A DNA stretch of 64,000 bases from Lumbricus rubellus (Eukaryota > Annelida > Clitellata > Crassiclitellata > Lumbricidae): NCBI GenBank assembly GCA_945859605.1, contig OX243816.1:24254199-24318198 (forward strand), written 5' to 3'. Below the pieces are notes generated by a model that saw only the letters and a program-made list of their open reading frames with translations, was not told the DNA's origin and made no database searches. Numbering within the stretch: position 1 is the stretch's first letter; each line of letters starts with the position of its first letter. This document shows positions 1 to 11,600 of this stretch, one piece after another. The position numbers were made by a program, and so were the translations under genes.

Positions 1-730
1 GAGATAAACATATCGGTCTAAAAAGGATGATCTGTTTGGTATTCTACAGTCGATGGACAAACCTTTGAACCAGCGAAGTTCAGTGGGTTCGCCGATCAGC
101 GCACCCTGACATCCGAAGACCGTTGAGCCTTTGAAGTCGACAGCACCCTTCCCTGTTAACAAATCCAGCAGCTGCGACACGGCCACTCTGCGTCACCGCC
201 CGCCCGTTGGGCCCCAGTCATCAATTTCCGTCCACGCTCCATTCATCAGCTCTACAAACAAAAGCACCCTCCTCCAACGCCCTCCTCCGCCGCCGCTCAT
301 AAACTCTCCGACAGTTGCACGACCGTTGAACCCAGTCAGTCTCATCACCGATCACATCATCATTGTCTACGCTGAAACCAAAAGCACCCTCCTCCAACAC
401 CCTCCTCCGCCGCCATTCAGACACTGGCATGTTGAATCCGAAGCCTTCATACCTCTCTGATCTTCATACCTCTCTGATCAGCCTGGACGATGCCAGGCGG
501 TCATTAGTCCTATCTATCTGTCTATCTGTCATCACACTGCTCTGGCGAAATCCAAAGAAACCTCTGCAAGAGACTTTCACTAGATACTTTAACGGACTTT
601 GTGGATTAAATAATAACATGACTTAGACCTACGGTAGACATTAATAATAGAGATTTAAGTGCCATGGGTTCGTAAGCAATCGATTAAAAAAAACGTAGCA
701 ACGATTCAGAAGCACTCGGAGCAGGGAAAG
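1..730. other. Unassigned upstream sequence with a 35-bp direct repeat
   Basis: No gene is recognised here. A C-rich 35-bp word starting AAAAGCACCCTCCTCCAAC occurs at 260-294 and again at 380-414 with one mismatch. The open frames over it are proline-rich and run on both strands, which is typical of low-complexity sequence and not of a conserved gene. Confidence 0.5.
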
Positions 731-2230
731 GTCAGTCAAGATATGCCTGTGTAAAAAGTTCAGTTTTCAGATGCTTCTTGAAAGTTGTCAGCGATGTGGA
801 GTTTCTGAAGTCCGACGGAAGATTGTTCCATATTCGAGGTACAGATGAGGTGAAGGATCTAGATGCAGTTGCCGTGCGGCAGCGATGAAGGACTAGTGTT
901 CGGTTTCTGGATGATCGCATGTTCCTTGAGGGGTCATGATTTAGGTATGAAGGCGTTTTGGTTGTCACACAGTTGTAGGTAGGCCTAATGACGGCAATTT
1001 TGTACGTAATCCTTTCTTTGACAGGTAGCTACTGGAGGGATTTCAGAAGTGGTTTGCTACTAGAATGATATGAAGCATTGCAGACGACTCTTGCGAGGTT
1101 GTTCTGGACTCGCTGAAGAGGCGTTAAGTTTTTTTAAGATGTACCAAAGAGAAGGCTGTTGCAGTAGTCGAGGCGAGAGTTGACTATTCCACATGCGATG
1201 GTGTTTGCAATCTCTTTCGTAAGGAAAGGTCAGATGTGTCGCAGAGCACGAGTATGGAAATTGGTGGAACGAACAATATCTGCAGTTTGTAAGTCCATTG
1301 ACAGTGTCGAGTCAAGTTTTACGACAAAGAATTTACAGTAGATGATGGTTTTATGACCGTGTGTGAGAAGACAGTTTGGAGGTGCTGATGTTTGGCAACT
1401 TGCGATCTGGTCCCAAAAACTGTGGCTTCGGTTTTTGATGGGTTCAGGAGAAGACCGTTTTCCAGGATCCAACGGTTAACAGCTTCTGCACAATTAGCCT
1501 AGTAATGTTATCGCAGCTGGTATCTCCAGAGGTAAGGGAGGTATATAGCTGTGTGTCATCTGCATATTGGTGGTGCTGGATCAGTGGTGTAGTGGAGGGG
1601 GGACGCGGGGGGACGCCGTCCCCCCACTTTTTTCCAGGGATAATGGAATATTAATAGTAATACTACTACTAATATTATTATTATAAAGAGCGTCCCCCCA
1701 CTTCATAAAGAGCGTCCCCCCACTTCATTTTTTAGGACTACACCACTGTGCTGGATCCCAAAAGATTGGATGAGGAAGCTAACTGGTGATATGAACAAAG
1801 AGAAAAGAAAAGGGCCAAGAACATTACCCTGAGGTACTCTAGTAGTGGAAGGCAGAGTGTCAGATTTGGACGAATCTAAAAAGTATTGAAAAACTGCCTA
1901 CCTTCGAGGTAGGAAGTAAGCCAGTTTAGAGCATTTCTAGTGATACCAAAAGCATCTTGCGCTCGGGAAACAAGTAGGCTAAATTGTATGGTCCATAGCA
2001 TCAAAGGCAGTCGAAATGTTCAAGGAGAGTAAAAAGGTTGCTGATCCTTTATCAGTATTAGAGTGTATGTCATTTGAGGAGGGTTGTCTCAGTTGAGTGA
2101 CCAGATCTGAAACCAGATTGAAATGGATTGAAATTGGAGAGCTTGTGATGTGTGGGGATAGTCTAGCAAGTGCAAGTTTCTCTAGAATCTTGGAGAAAGT
2201 GTTTAGATTTGATAACGGCCTTAAGTTTAT
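731..2230 (-). pseudogene. L2/CR1-like LINE reverse transcriptase remnant
   Basis: Read on the minus strand, several frames together give reverse transcriptase (RT) pieces in the right order. There is an STAFDAMDHT-type catalytic block near 2010, then GITRNALNWLTSYLEGRQF near 1910. LNPSKTEAIVFGTRSQVA-like sequence lies near 1400-1450. The C-terminal motif SVPRIWNNLPSDFRN with FKKHLKTELF lies at 740-850. Frameshifts and stops are scattered, so the copy is dead. It is 5'-truncated at about 2230. A 167-bp MITE (1582-1748) interrupts it. The order and spacing fit the L2/CR1 side of the non-LTR elements; the exact clade is inferred. Confidence 0.8.
1582..1748. mobile_element. hAT-type MITE, 167 bp, with 8-bp TSD
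   Basis: The ends are CAGTGGTGTAGT and its inverse ACTACACCACTG. The insertion is flanked by the exact 8-bp direct repeat TGCTGGAT (1574-1581 and 1749-1756). CAGTG ends with 8-bp duplications are diagnostic for hAT elements. The interior has two GTCCCCCCACTT blocks and no coding capacity. It sits inside the older minus-strand LINE. Confidence 0.88.
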
Positions 2231-2256
2231 TATTGAAAAAGTGCAGCATATCGGCT

Positions 2257-2412
2257 ACCGATCTGGAAGGACTGGCAGCAGAGCGCTCGGAATGGCGCGG
2301 TACATGCAACGAAGCGGCAAAGATATTTGAACTCCAAAAGATAGTGCAGCTTAAGCAAAAACGGCAGCGGCGTAAGGCAAAGAAACAACGTGCTGAATAT
2401 GGCCAGACTTGA
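2257..2412 (+). pseudogene. Possible LINE ORF2 C-terminal fragment
   Basis: A short frame reads LEGLAAERSEWRGTCNEA and then a Lys/Gln/Arg-rich end. The pattern AxDRxxWR near the C-terminus is common in the tails of several LINE ORF2 proteins. The piece is about 50 codons long and no RT core precedes it. It could also be chance. Confidence 0.35.
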
Positions 2413-2479
2413 AAGTCCAGGACTGGAACTTTAATCACGACGTGAGATCCGTCGCATCGACGGCTCAGTCCATCATCAT

Positions 2480-2925
2480 TATTAGACTAGATGTGATACC
2501 CGGCGTTGCCCGGAGGAATTTAGGGTCTCGCCTCCCTTCCACGCCACCCCGCTCCCACCGTGCCCACCGCTTCCACCTTGCTCACCACTCCCCAGTCCCC
2601 ACCCCCTTCCGCACCCACATACCGCCCCGCTTCGCTCCCACCGTGCTCACCGCTCCCATCCTGCTCCCCACTCCCCCGTCTTCACTCCCGTCCGCACCCA
2701 CACATCGCCCCGCTTCGCTCCCACCTTGCTCACCGCTCCCACCCCAGCCCTCTTGCCACCACTTTGCAAAAGTCATTCCAGATGATTTGCCACTCCCATA
2801 CACCGCTCACCGCTCCTACCCCGCATCACCCACGGCCCATCCCACCATCATCCGAACTCTACCCGGCTCCACACATACTCCAACCCTCTTATGTAACAGG
2901 CGTTTCCCAGAACAATTTGGTTAGC
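2480..2925. repeat. C/T-rich imperfect minisatellite behind a CCCGGCGTTGCCCGG head
   Basis: The block opens with GATACCCGGCGTTGCCCGG and then runs through degenerate CTCCCACC, GCTCACCGCTCCCA and similar words to about 2860. The same design, a CCCGGCCACGCGTTGC head followed by a C/T-rich tract, recurs at 59877-60140. The two are therefore probably copies of one dispersed repeat family, which I cannot assign to a superfamily. Confidence 0.6.
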
Positions 2926-3404
2926 ACTTGAACATTTTGGTTAACCCCCTCCCACAACCAAATCCGACTCGTCCCTGCGTGGTGGGTGTGTATGCTGACT
3001 GTGGGCGTGACGGTCCTCCAGGTCGCATTCTATCTGTAGCTGCAAGGGGTTTGAGGTGTAAAGCTCCGAAACTGCGCGAATATCGCCCCGCGCAGACCTC
3101 CGTGGTTAGCTAGGTTCACCAAATCTTCACTTCAGTGGGTGGTTCCGGTGATCAATTTCTGTGAAACTGTAGGCGTATAATTATGGACAAACCCACACAC
3201 CTACATCCACCCACATCCACATTCTTCTTTCTCTAGTCTATGGTTTATGCACTAAGAGCGCCTATTAATAACTTGATTAAATATACTGTGAGCGTCAAGA
3301 GTGACGTCATGCAACCGTTTGCTAAGTATTGGCGGCGCAAGGTTAAATCGCTTCTTAAAATATATGTAGCCTATAGGCCTAGGCGCTAACTACCACATCA
3401 AAAT
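2926..3404. other. No recognisable feature
   Basis: Sequence of ordinary composition without a convincing gene, repeat end or RNA. The short open frame at 2928-3113 has no recognisable similarity. Confidence 0.5.
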
Positions 3405-4080
3405 TTATTCATTCATTCATTCATTCCGATAATTTATATAGCGCCTCTTCAAGATATCTACTCAGAGGCGCTCTCTGCACTAACTAGCCGAAATGATGTT
3501 AAGTTAACAGTCATAGCGAGCAAAAATAAGAACAAGCTGCAAAACAAAACACAGTTAGCTGAAAGAGTCACCAGTGACAAGCCCTCGCAAACACGTAGAG
3601 TTAGCCTGACCATCGGATTCTCGTAGAGCTGATAGATGGCGTGGTTGATCAGAGTCTCTGGCAGGTGGTAGATGACTCCCGTCCGGTTAACCGTTGAGGC
3701 TCCAGCAAGGATGCGCGTAGGAGAAGGCATTCGTCGCTTGTCGGTCGGTAGTTGGAAGCGCCACCGTTGACAGCTGCAGTCGAGGTCACTCCATGCGCTG
3801 ACCCGCGTGAACCGTCCTCCGGCCGAGATGTAGGCTAATTGCCGGCTTGCAGCGGCGTACACGCACGGTGTATGGTGCGACTCGGCTGTGCTGTCTGTGC
3901 ATCATAGGGATGGTCGCTGATGTATTATAACGTGGCCAAGGCGACTTGCAACAAAAACCTTCCAACCAGCGCGTAAACTCCTTGAGAAATCCAACGAAAA
4001 GTCCAGTACGCGCGTCTAAAAGCAGCAAACTCCAACCTGTCTGAAACAACTGTGAAAATTCTGCATTTTGATTAAATAAT
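3405..4080 (-). mobile_element. Short non-autonomous L2-type retroelement
   Basis: On the minus strand a GC-rich leader (about 4080-3560) runs directly into the hairpin tail GAGCGCCTCTGAGTAG...CTTGAAGAGGCGCTATATAAAT (about 3478-3432). A GAAT/ATTC run follows at 3407-3427. There is no RT core. The same hairpin and GAAT tail end many L2-like LINE fragments in this window, so the unit looks like a 5' leader fused to a LINE 3' end. The long minus-strand open frames across it have no recognisable protein similarity. Confidence 0.6.
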
Positions 4081-4239
4081 CCGTCGAAATGACAGAGAGG
4101 TCGGTAAACGACCACTCGGGTTTTAAAGTGAATTGAGAGCTGACAATAGTCACGATGACTTCCAGATTCGCATACGAAGATTAAACAAATTATTTCGTGG
4201 TTTAAATATAGGCTATTCATCTTCAAAGCCTTTGACCGG

Positions 4240-5560
4240 GAAAGATTTGCGCCCAAAGCGACAGCGCCACAGAATGGACTTCGCCAGAACACCCACACAT
4301 CATCACATCACCCCCATCCTCAAGTCTCTTCACTGGTTGAAAATCCCAGATCTGAGAGCGAATCCACTTCAAAGTTCTCTCCTTAACCTACAACTCCTTA
4401 CAATGCTCCCAGCCCAGATATCTTCGCGAACTGTTCACCATCCAACCTATTCGTTCTACTCGATCATCAGCCTGCCTTACTCTCTCTCGACCGCCGGTCA
4501 CAAGTCATCTCAAGTTCTCCAACCGAGCCATTTCAAACACAGCACCACGCCTTTGGAATGACCTGCCTGTTGAATTCAGATCTTTATCAGTTCCTCCACC
4601 ATCATTATAATCACCCACCACAGGGATGTGGATCCATTTAGTTCCTGAATAACCCAATTTCTAACTTGGGAGCACTTCTGCATAGATTCCGAAAGGTGTG
4701 CTATATAAATACATAAACTACACAAATGAATAACACATTCCTCCTTGATTTGTATTGTGCCTGGGGTCAGTTTTAGGCTTTTAGCAAAAGAACTACTTAA
4801 ATCATTGCTCACACTGTTCTTCCCGCCATAAAACTGTATGTCGCACTGCTATACATAGCCTAACAGTGACTACATTATTGTGCGTAACTTTTTTATTTGT
4901 AATCCTATAAAGAAATGTTATACACAAAACTTAATTGTCGTTCAATAAGGATTATTTTTGCCATTATGTAAATTTTAGTATCTGTAACGGTTTGGGAGCT
5001 ACTGCCAAAAAAACCGATTTTGGGCCGCCATTTTCCAAGATGGCGGCCCGAGCACAGCACGGATTTACGGGGACTTTTGGTATTTTATTCAGTGGGGTGT
5101 ACCTAACAACTATGCCAAGTCTCTAGCTTCTGAAAATTTATTGAGTCGAATTTCCTAAAATTCTTCCACTAACACAGCACCACGCCTTTGGAATGAACTG
5201 CCTGTTGAATTCAGATCTTTATCAGTTTCTCCACCATCATTTCTTATCACCCACCATCATCATCTTCCTCACGCTCCTCTATCAATCACTCCTCGGGCTT
5301 TTCATTCGAAACTTAAGACACTTCTTTTCAAGAACTCTTGCCCTGTCTCATCTAATTCTCGGCCCAGACGACACCCGCCTTAGAACCTGTTCCGCCACTC
5401 TGATCCTATGGTAACTCGACCCGGACCACCTCGGACTACTCGTACGGACAACCCTTTTGACTCAACGCAGCGCTCGTGAATAAGCTGGTGCCCCGCGCTT
5501 GGCTTTCTAGTAGCGCTTTAGAAATTTCGAGTTTACGATAACGATTACGATAATATAGAT
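4240..5560 (+). pseudogene. L2-like LINE RT C-terminal remnant, GATTAC-tailed family
   Basis: The frame at 4290-4560 reads ITPILKSLHWLKIPDLR and later a broken SNRAISNTAPRLWNDLPVEF block, which is the usual C-terminus of L2-like RT proteins. The same C-terminal block recurs at 5171-5252 and continues into a 3' end. That end contains CAGCGCTCGTGAATAAGCTGG and an ACGATAACGATTACGAT tail (about 5528-5550). An unrelated 550-bp segment (4617-5170) lies between the two copies. Further 3' ends of this family lie at 38190-38340 and 28290-28480. Confidence 0.75.
4536..5252. repeat. 80-bp direct repeat flanking a 550-bp segment
   Basis: AACACAGCACCACGCCTTTG begins both copies (4536 and 5171). They stay alike for about 80 bp through TCCACCATCAT. 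The segment between them has no TIRs that I can see. Either two LINE copies lie in tandem, or a large target duplication or recombination event took place. Confidence 0.7.
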
Positions 5561-5837
5561 TAGTTACATTAGTAACTGTTATTACTCGATGGATCATGGA
5601 TGGCCAGAAGCCCTTGCGCCTATAACCAGAATGCAGCACGCGCCCTCATTCCCACTTGAGGACCTTTTACCGTTAAAGTCTTTGGTCATAGTACACCAGA
5701 AATATTTTGCGAAGTGATTTCCGGTGTAAATTCGGTGTTGGAACAACGTGGTTTGCGTTCTTAGTTGGTTTGTGTGCATTCGACGATCGCAATTTTTGTT
5801 CATTGAGCCACTTGTTTTAAATTGCTCGTGGTATCAG
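5561..5837 (+). promoter_or_regulatory. Presumed PPAN promoter and 5' UTR
   Basis: This is the only non-repeat sequence between the upstream LINE tail and the PPAN start codon, so the promoter and 5' UTR should lie here. No TATA box is obvious. GATTTCCGGTG at about 5716-5726 contains an inverted ETS-like core (CCGGAAAT), a site type common in housekeeping promoters. No transcription start can be fixed from sequence alone. Confidence 0.35.
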
Positions 5838-5855
5838 ATGGGAAAGCACAAGCCG
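5838..5855 (+). CDS. PPAN: PPAN coding exon 1 (residues 1-6)
   Basis: ATG GGA AAG CAC AAG CCG is followed at once by the strong donor GTATGT. It ends in phase 0, which matches exon 2, and gives the basic N-terminus MGKHKP typical of PPAN proteins. No other upstream ATG followed by a phase-0 donor was found to fit as well. The exon is too short to be found by ordinary ORF scanning. Confidence 0.8.
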
Positions 5856-8578
5856 GTATGTTCGCCAGAGTTAAAATGTAATTTTGTAATTAGCCGAAAA
5901 TTTTTCATCGTTCAATTTCGGTCAAGACGGTGCTATTAAAATCGAAGTGACTAGCGGACCACCAGGCGGCCGTCCAATTTCAATTACTAGTGGACCGCCA
6001 GTCACGTGTAGGGGAAGAGGTTGTCGAGTACAATTTCTGACCATCTCTTTGTAAGCAGTGTCAACAACACGTGCTTGTCGGCAGGCTCTCACGATTTTAC
6101 ACGAATTGCAATGTAAAACGTTTAAAATTTCTTACAAATGACCCTACGTATGGAGAAACATTTTGCATAGGTAATTATGTCTCACTTTAGCGCTCTTTAT
6201 CGTTAAATTTAAGCATGGCTATAACATAGAAGACCTAGGGGTCGTTCGCGTATAGAGTAAGGTTTCGCGTCGTGAGGGTCGGTTATGGTTAGTGTTAGGG
6301 TTAGTGTCGTCTTTAGATCTTAAGATTTTTGCGTCGTGAGGGTAGGTTAGGGTTAGTGTTAGGGTTAGTGTCATCATTACATTCCTAAGATTTTTGCGTC
6401 GTGAGGGTCGGTTAGGGTTAGTGTTAGGGTTAGTGTCGTCATTACATTCTTAAGATTTTTGCGTTGGTTCTTTAGCAATGCTAGCAAGCCTGGCGGCTTG
6501 CTAGTATTCGTTATTGGACGGCCGCCACTGGCGGTCCGCTAGTATTTGAAATTCGAGGGCCGCCTGGCGGTCCGCTAGTCACAGCCTATTAAAATACAAC
6601 CCAGTTGGAAAGTAAATAAACCTCCGCTTTGTAAACCAAACCGATCGCTTTTGAAGCACTTTGATGCCTTGCGATATATATTCTACATTTTATCTTCATA
6701 AGCGCCCGCCTGCCTTAGTAACCTGCATGTCGGCAAGCAGCCATTTAAGTACTTACGAAAACATTACTTATCGGTTTGTATGTTGGAATGCAGTCTATAG
6801 ATGTCGTCGCTAAGTGGCTGCGCCATAGGTCGCTGCGCTCTATTTTTATTGCAACCGTTGGCAGCCTTATTGTTTTGGAGTACGGGCAGCCAGTCTTCGG
6901 GATTACCGGTAAATAAGACAATTTTAACGTTTGGAGCACATGTACACTTCTATACCCGTACCACGTTGGGCTATCGATCGCCGTTGGCCAGGCCGCTCTA
7001 TTCTGCTCCTATCTGTGACCGCCATAATGTTTACTTGCAACCGAGCCGTCATTTACTTCTACCGGTCACGTTAAGCTTAGGGCTAGTGTCGGCATTCGGT
7101 CCGCGATAGTATAGTTTTGCCAAAAATACTAAAATACGTTAACATGCAATTTTACTATACGCTCAGTGTCGTCATTAGCAGTACTACTAAAAAATTTCTG
7201 CCGCAGTTCAAAACAATTTCATAATAGCGTTTTAGGTTATTTTCTAGAATGGCTTGGCAGCAAGTAAACAATATGGTGGCTACAGATGAGCTAGGCTGCC
7301 AGGTGCGGCGTTCAATAGCCCAATAAATATCCCAATGTTTCCGCAAAAGTAAGCACGCAAATTAAGCAAGTAAATATTTAAAATCAAAGTATTTAGAAAT
7401 GGAAGCTGGATGCAGGTATTTTTAGACCTGAAATCGAAGCTGAATTGGTAACGAAAATACATGTTGAAATACCTGACTTAAATTCATCAATTTAATACAT
7501 ATAATTTGTAACACGTGTTTAATTGCTTTTTATTCCGTTTGTGAAAATTATAAAACTTTTAACCAATCCAACTTCTATTTTAGGAAAATGATTTTCATCA
7601 ATCCGACTTCTGTTTACTAATAATTATTTTCTTTAGTCCAACTGTCATTTGAACACCACAAAACCTAATTATTACATGACTAAAATATTATTCTGACATG
7701 CTTACTCGCGCGGAAACATTGGGCACGTGACAGCGCTCTGTTATGCGCTCTTCTGTGGCCACCATATTGTTTACTTGCTACCGAGCCAACTGTCATACAA
7801 CGCATATCTAGCCTTCATATATAACCCTTTAGTTGCATAGATTACTTACTTACTTAGCCTGCATGTTGGCAAAACATTACTTATCGGATTGTATGTTGGA
7901 ATGCAGTCGATAGATGTCATCGCTAAGTGGCTGCGCCATAGATCGCTGCGCTATATTGTTTGGAGTACGGGCAGGTAATCCCGAAGACTGGCTTGTATGT
8001 GCACTTGTTATAGCGCCCCTTCAAGCTCTCTCTACTCAGAGGCGCTCCCGATGCAGAGCGGACACTGCATCGGAGTTTCACGCCGAAGCGCTGAGCAATT
8101 GTGAGTGAAGGACTTGCCCAAGGCCCTTACGCGGCGAGATGGATTCGAACCTCGAACCTTCCGGCTCCAAGGCAACGACGCCACCACTACACCACGACGC
8201 CACCACTACACCACCGCGCCCCACAACATTGGGAATAGGTGCGTTTGAATACATACGTTCATGATGAAATTATTGTTTACGTCAGAAAACAAGGTAGGTG
8301 CGGTACACAATAATTATATGGCGCGTAGTGCAAGCTACCGTAATGAAATTTGTCGGACTTATAGCTGATATAACGACCTTTAATTTGATGCATTAAGCAT
8401 ACACTTACTTGCTAAACTGCCTAAGTTATAGGCCTTCAAAGTTGAACAAAAACTTCTGGGCCACCCTGTATATATATATATATAAATATATATATAAAAT
8501 ATTTTATAGATAAAGTATATATGAAACAATAAAAACGTATCATATTCAAACTTAAAACTTTAAATCTGATGCTTCATA

Positions 8579-8647
<69 letters not shown>

Positions 8648-11600
8648 TAGGGTGGTCCTGAAAACTAAAAGTTGTTGTTTTCCTGATGGTACCATCCTCA
8701 TCTGTTACCTTGCCTTAGAAATGAATAAGATAATTTTTTCAAATTTATTCGTTGATGTTTAGAGGTCGCTCTATGCTCACAACTTTTCTCCATTTGCGAA
8801 AATATTGCTATTAATAATGGCGAAAAAGTAACAAATCAGCATATCAAACAAACGTCACAGACTAAATAAAATAAATTAAAAAACTGAACAAAGTGGAGTT
8901 TTTGTGGACTCTAAGAGACTGAGTGATGAGCAGACCTATTAAATATTGACATAAGGTCAGTCATTTAGTCTTAAAGTAATAGAAAGTTAGGCCTACTGCA
9001 AAGGCTCCAATTTAGCAAACAATAGCTGTGCCATTTTTTTTAGAGAGTTTTGACTGCTGGAGTCCCAGGAGTAGCACAGACTTCTTTGCATGCGGGAACT
9101 GAGCTCGGTGTTTGATGCAGTAGTATCGAAGCACATTGCTTTGACTCTGTCTGCCAACCGCCAATCCTTCAACACACTCACAACAGCTTCACTGGTTCCT
9201 TCGCATGTGCCACGATTTAACTTTGGCACTCCAAGTAACTGGTCCACTTCATATCCCAAGACCAGTATTGGCAATCTATCAACCGACTCCGTTAAAGTAA
9301 TGTCAGGAAGAATTTTTCCATCCCAATGTACAGTTAGAGGTACTGGTACACCTCGCTGACTGAATCCGAGTTTAATGCTGCCATTGATCTGACGCCGATT
9401 TGCAATCCTGGCTCTGCGAATTGAGGTTCGACTGATTGCAAGCACCGCAACATCATGCCCCAGGCTTTGTGCCGTCGCTGCAAGTAAATATGTAGCATCT
9501 CGGTCACTCACATTTTTGCGGTCGAGAGCTGACGCTTACTCCGGTGAAATCATGTTTAAAGGTTTTTGCCTCTTTATGGTATTTGAATGTTTTTGCCTCT
9601 TTATGGTATTTGAAACATCATATTCAGCGTCATCATCATCAGAGGAAGAGGAGCAAGAGGAGACGATACTGCCTGTCTCTGCATCTAACTGGTGCACTGA
9701 ATATGACGCGGCATTGTCACACCTTTTCTTGCGCTCTTTCTCCAGGTGATGCAGTTTGTGTTTTGCCATCTTCCTTCTCTTCCTATGTTCTTCTTTGCCA
9801 GCCAGTATTTTGTCCACTCCTGCCATGTATCCCTTCCTATCTGTACGCTGATCAGTTAAGAATGAGCGACCATCTTGGATTTTAATGAGAATCATGGCAT
9901 TTGCATGCGCTATGTCAAACAGTTTATCAGTGTCCACCTGAAAATTAGTTTCATTTGTCATTTGAGCTGTGGTAACTCGTTTTGAGTTCTTCTTCAGTTT
10001 GATCCATGTGTCAAACACTTGCTCCAGTTTCTCAATAGCATTTCTCTCTATGGTCGTTGGGATGCTAGCCATATTCCACAAGTTTAGCACTTGCCGGACA
10101 GCACACCTTGCACTTTCTCTAACCGTCTTTTTAAAGACCTTATGTTGGTAAAAGAAAACCGACAAAACCTGGCGCGTTGTTGGAAGTTTCTCTGAAATTA
10201 AGTAACAATAGAGTCAATGTCACTATGATAATAAACAATAGCGTTAAAGCCAAGTATTTCAAATTGGATAAAACTTTGACGTCATTTAGCAACAAAATTA
10301 CAAATAAATCATTTCCTATTTCTTTTTTAATTAACAATCTACTATTCTACAAATTAATTTAGAAGTAAATAATTAGGGTTGTTAACTTTTGATACTTACT
10401 TTGAAGCAATCGCAGGTGTGCATTAATTTGAGAATATTTGCCGCCTATTCAATGATTTGTCGTAGCCTATGTTTAAAATTTAAAAACAAACTGTCATTTT
10501 GCAACAGGAAGTGACGTCATAAAACGAATGAAAGAAGTAAGTAGATTAAATTAAAATGCAAGTAGATAAATTAAATAAAATCGCAAGTAAGTAACTTGAA
10601 ATGAATTACTAAAAAGACTAGAAAATGTTGCAAATTCTTGAAAAGTTGACAGTAATTGACCTTGTAGAGCGACCTCTATAGTTAACGCAATTTCAATAAA
10701 ATTTGGCAGGAATCATTGTTACATGAAGCATAACAGAAAAAAATGGTACCATAATGCATCGGGTAAATTTTATTTTTTTACATGGATTTGAGGACCACAC
10801 TAATATATGAACGTATGTATTAAAACGCGCCTATTTCCAATGTTTGAGTTCTAATGTTCCTGTGATTTTTTTTAAAATAAAAAATCTTCACAAAACCATT
10901 GTAATTTCGTATTTAAACTCAGATTTCACTGCAATGAAGGCTCACTCGCTATTATGTACACCCATTTCAATGACGTCACAAGCACACGCTATTTTAAGAA
11001 TTGTTTTAGCGCAATGATAATTTAATTATCTATAAGGCGTAAAAAAAATTGTTGTGTTTCCGGTAACCCGACCGACCCATTTTTACGGCCGAGACTCAAA
11101 TATTTTTGACTCAGATATTTTTGTAAAAAATTTTTATTAAAAAAACATTAAAAAAAAAATTAAAAAAAAAATTTAACTTTTTTTCAAAAAAATATTTTTT
11201 AACATTTGTATTGACATAACGTAAGAGACGTCAACAAAATGAAATTAATAGGGCTGTTTCTAGAGCAATTTTAGGTGCAGGCAGTCGGGAAATAGGCAGT
11301 TTATACTTGCTTAGAACACGTACTTTGTTTCAGCGTGCAAAAAAGACTAGTGGGGTATACTTTTTCGGATAGTGACTGCATAAAAATATTTTGCCAAAAT
11401 AAAAATATTTTCCGACCTACCTACCCAATTTTTTGTAGCTCTGTTACCGGAAACACAACATTTTTTTAAAGGCCTAACAGCATTTCCCAAAGTGGGTTCT
11501 GCGGAACCCAAGGGTTTTGCAAGGCGATCACAAGGGTTCTGCAGGAAGTTGTAAGTAAATGAAATTTTAGTGATAAATTGTACTGCAATTCAGCATTTCA

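Noticed and set aside
131..460. 109-codon frame near the window start
   Set aside because: It contains a duplicated 35-bp C-rich word and has frames on both strands; no family is recognised.
2409..2931. 171- and 123-codon proline-rich frames
   Set aside because: They overlap each other in different frames and follow a C-rich repeat.
3458..4298. Minus-strand frames of 134 and 170 codons
   Set aside because: They lie in the GC-rich leader of a short L2-type retroelement and have no recognisable domain.
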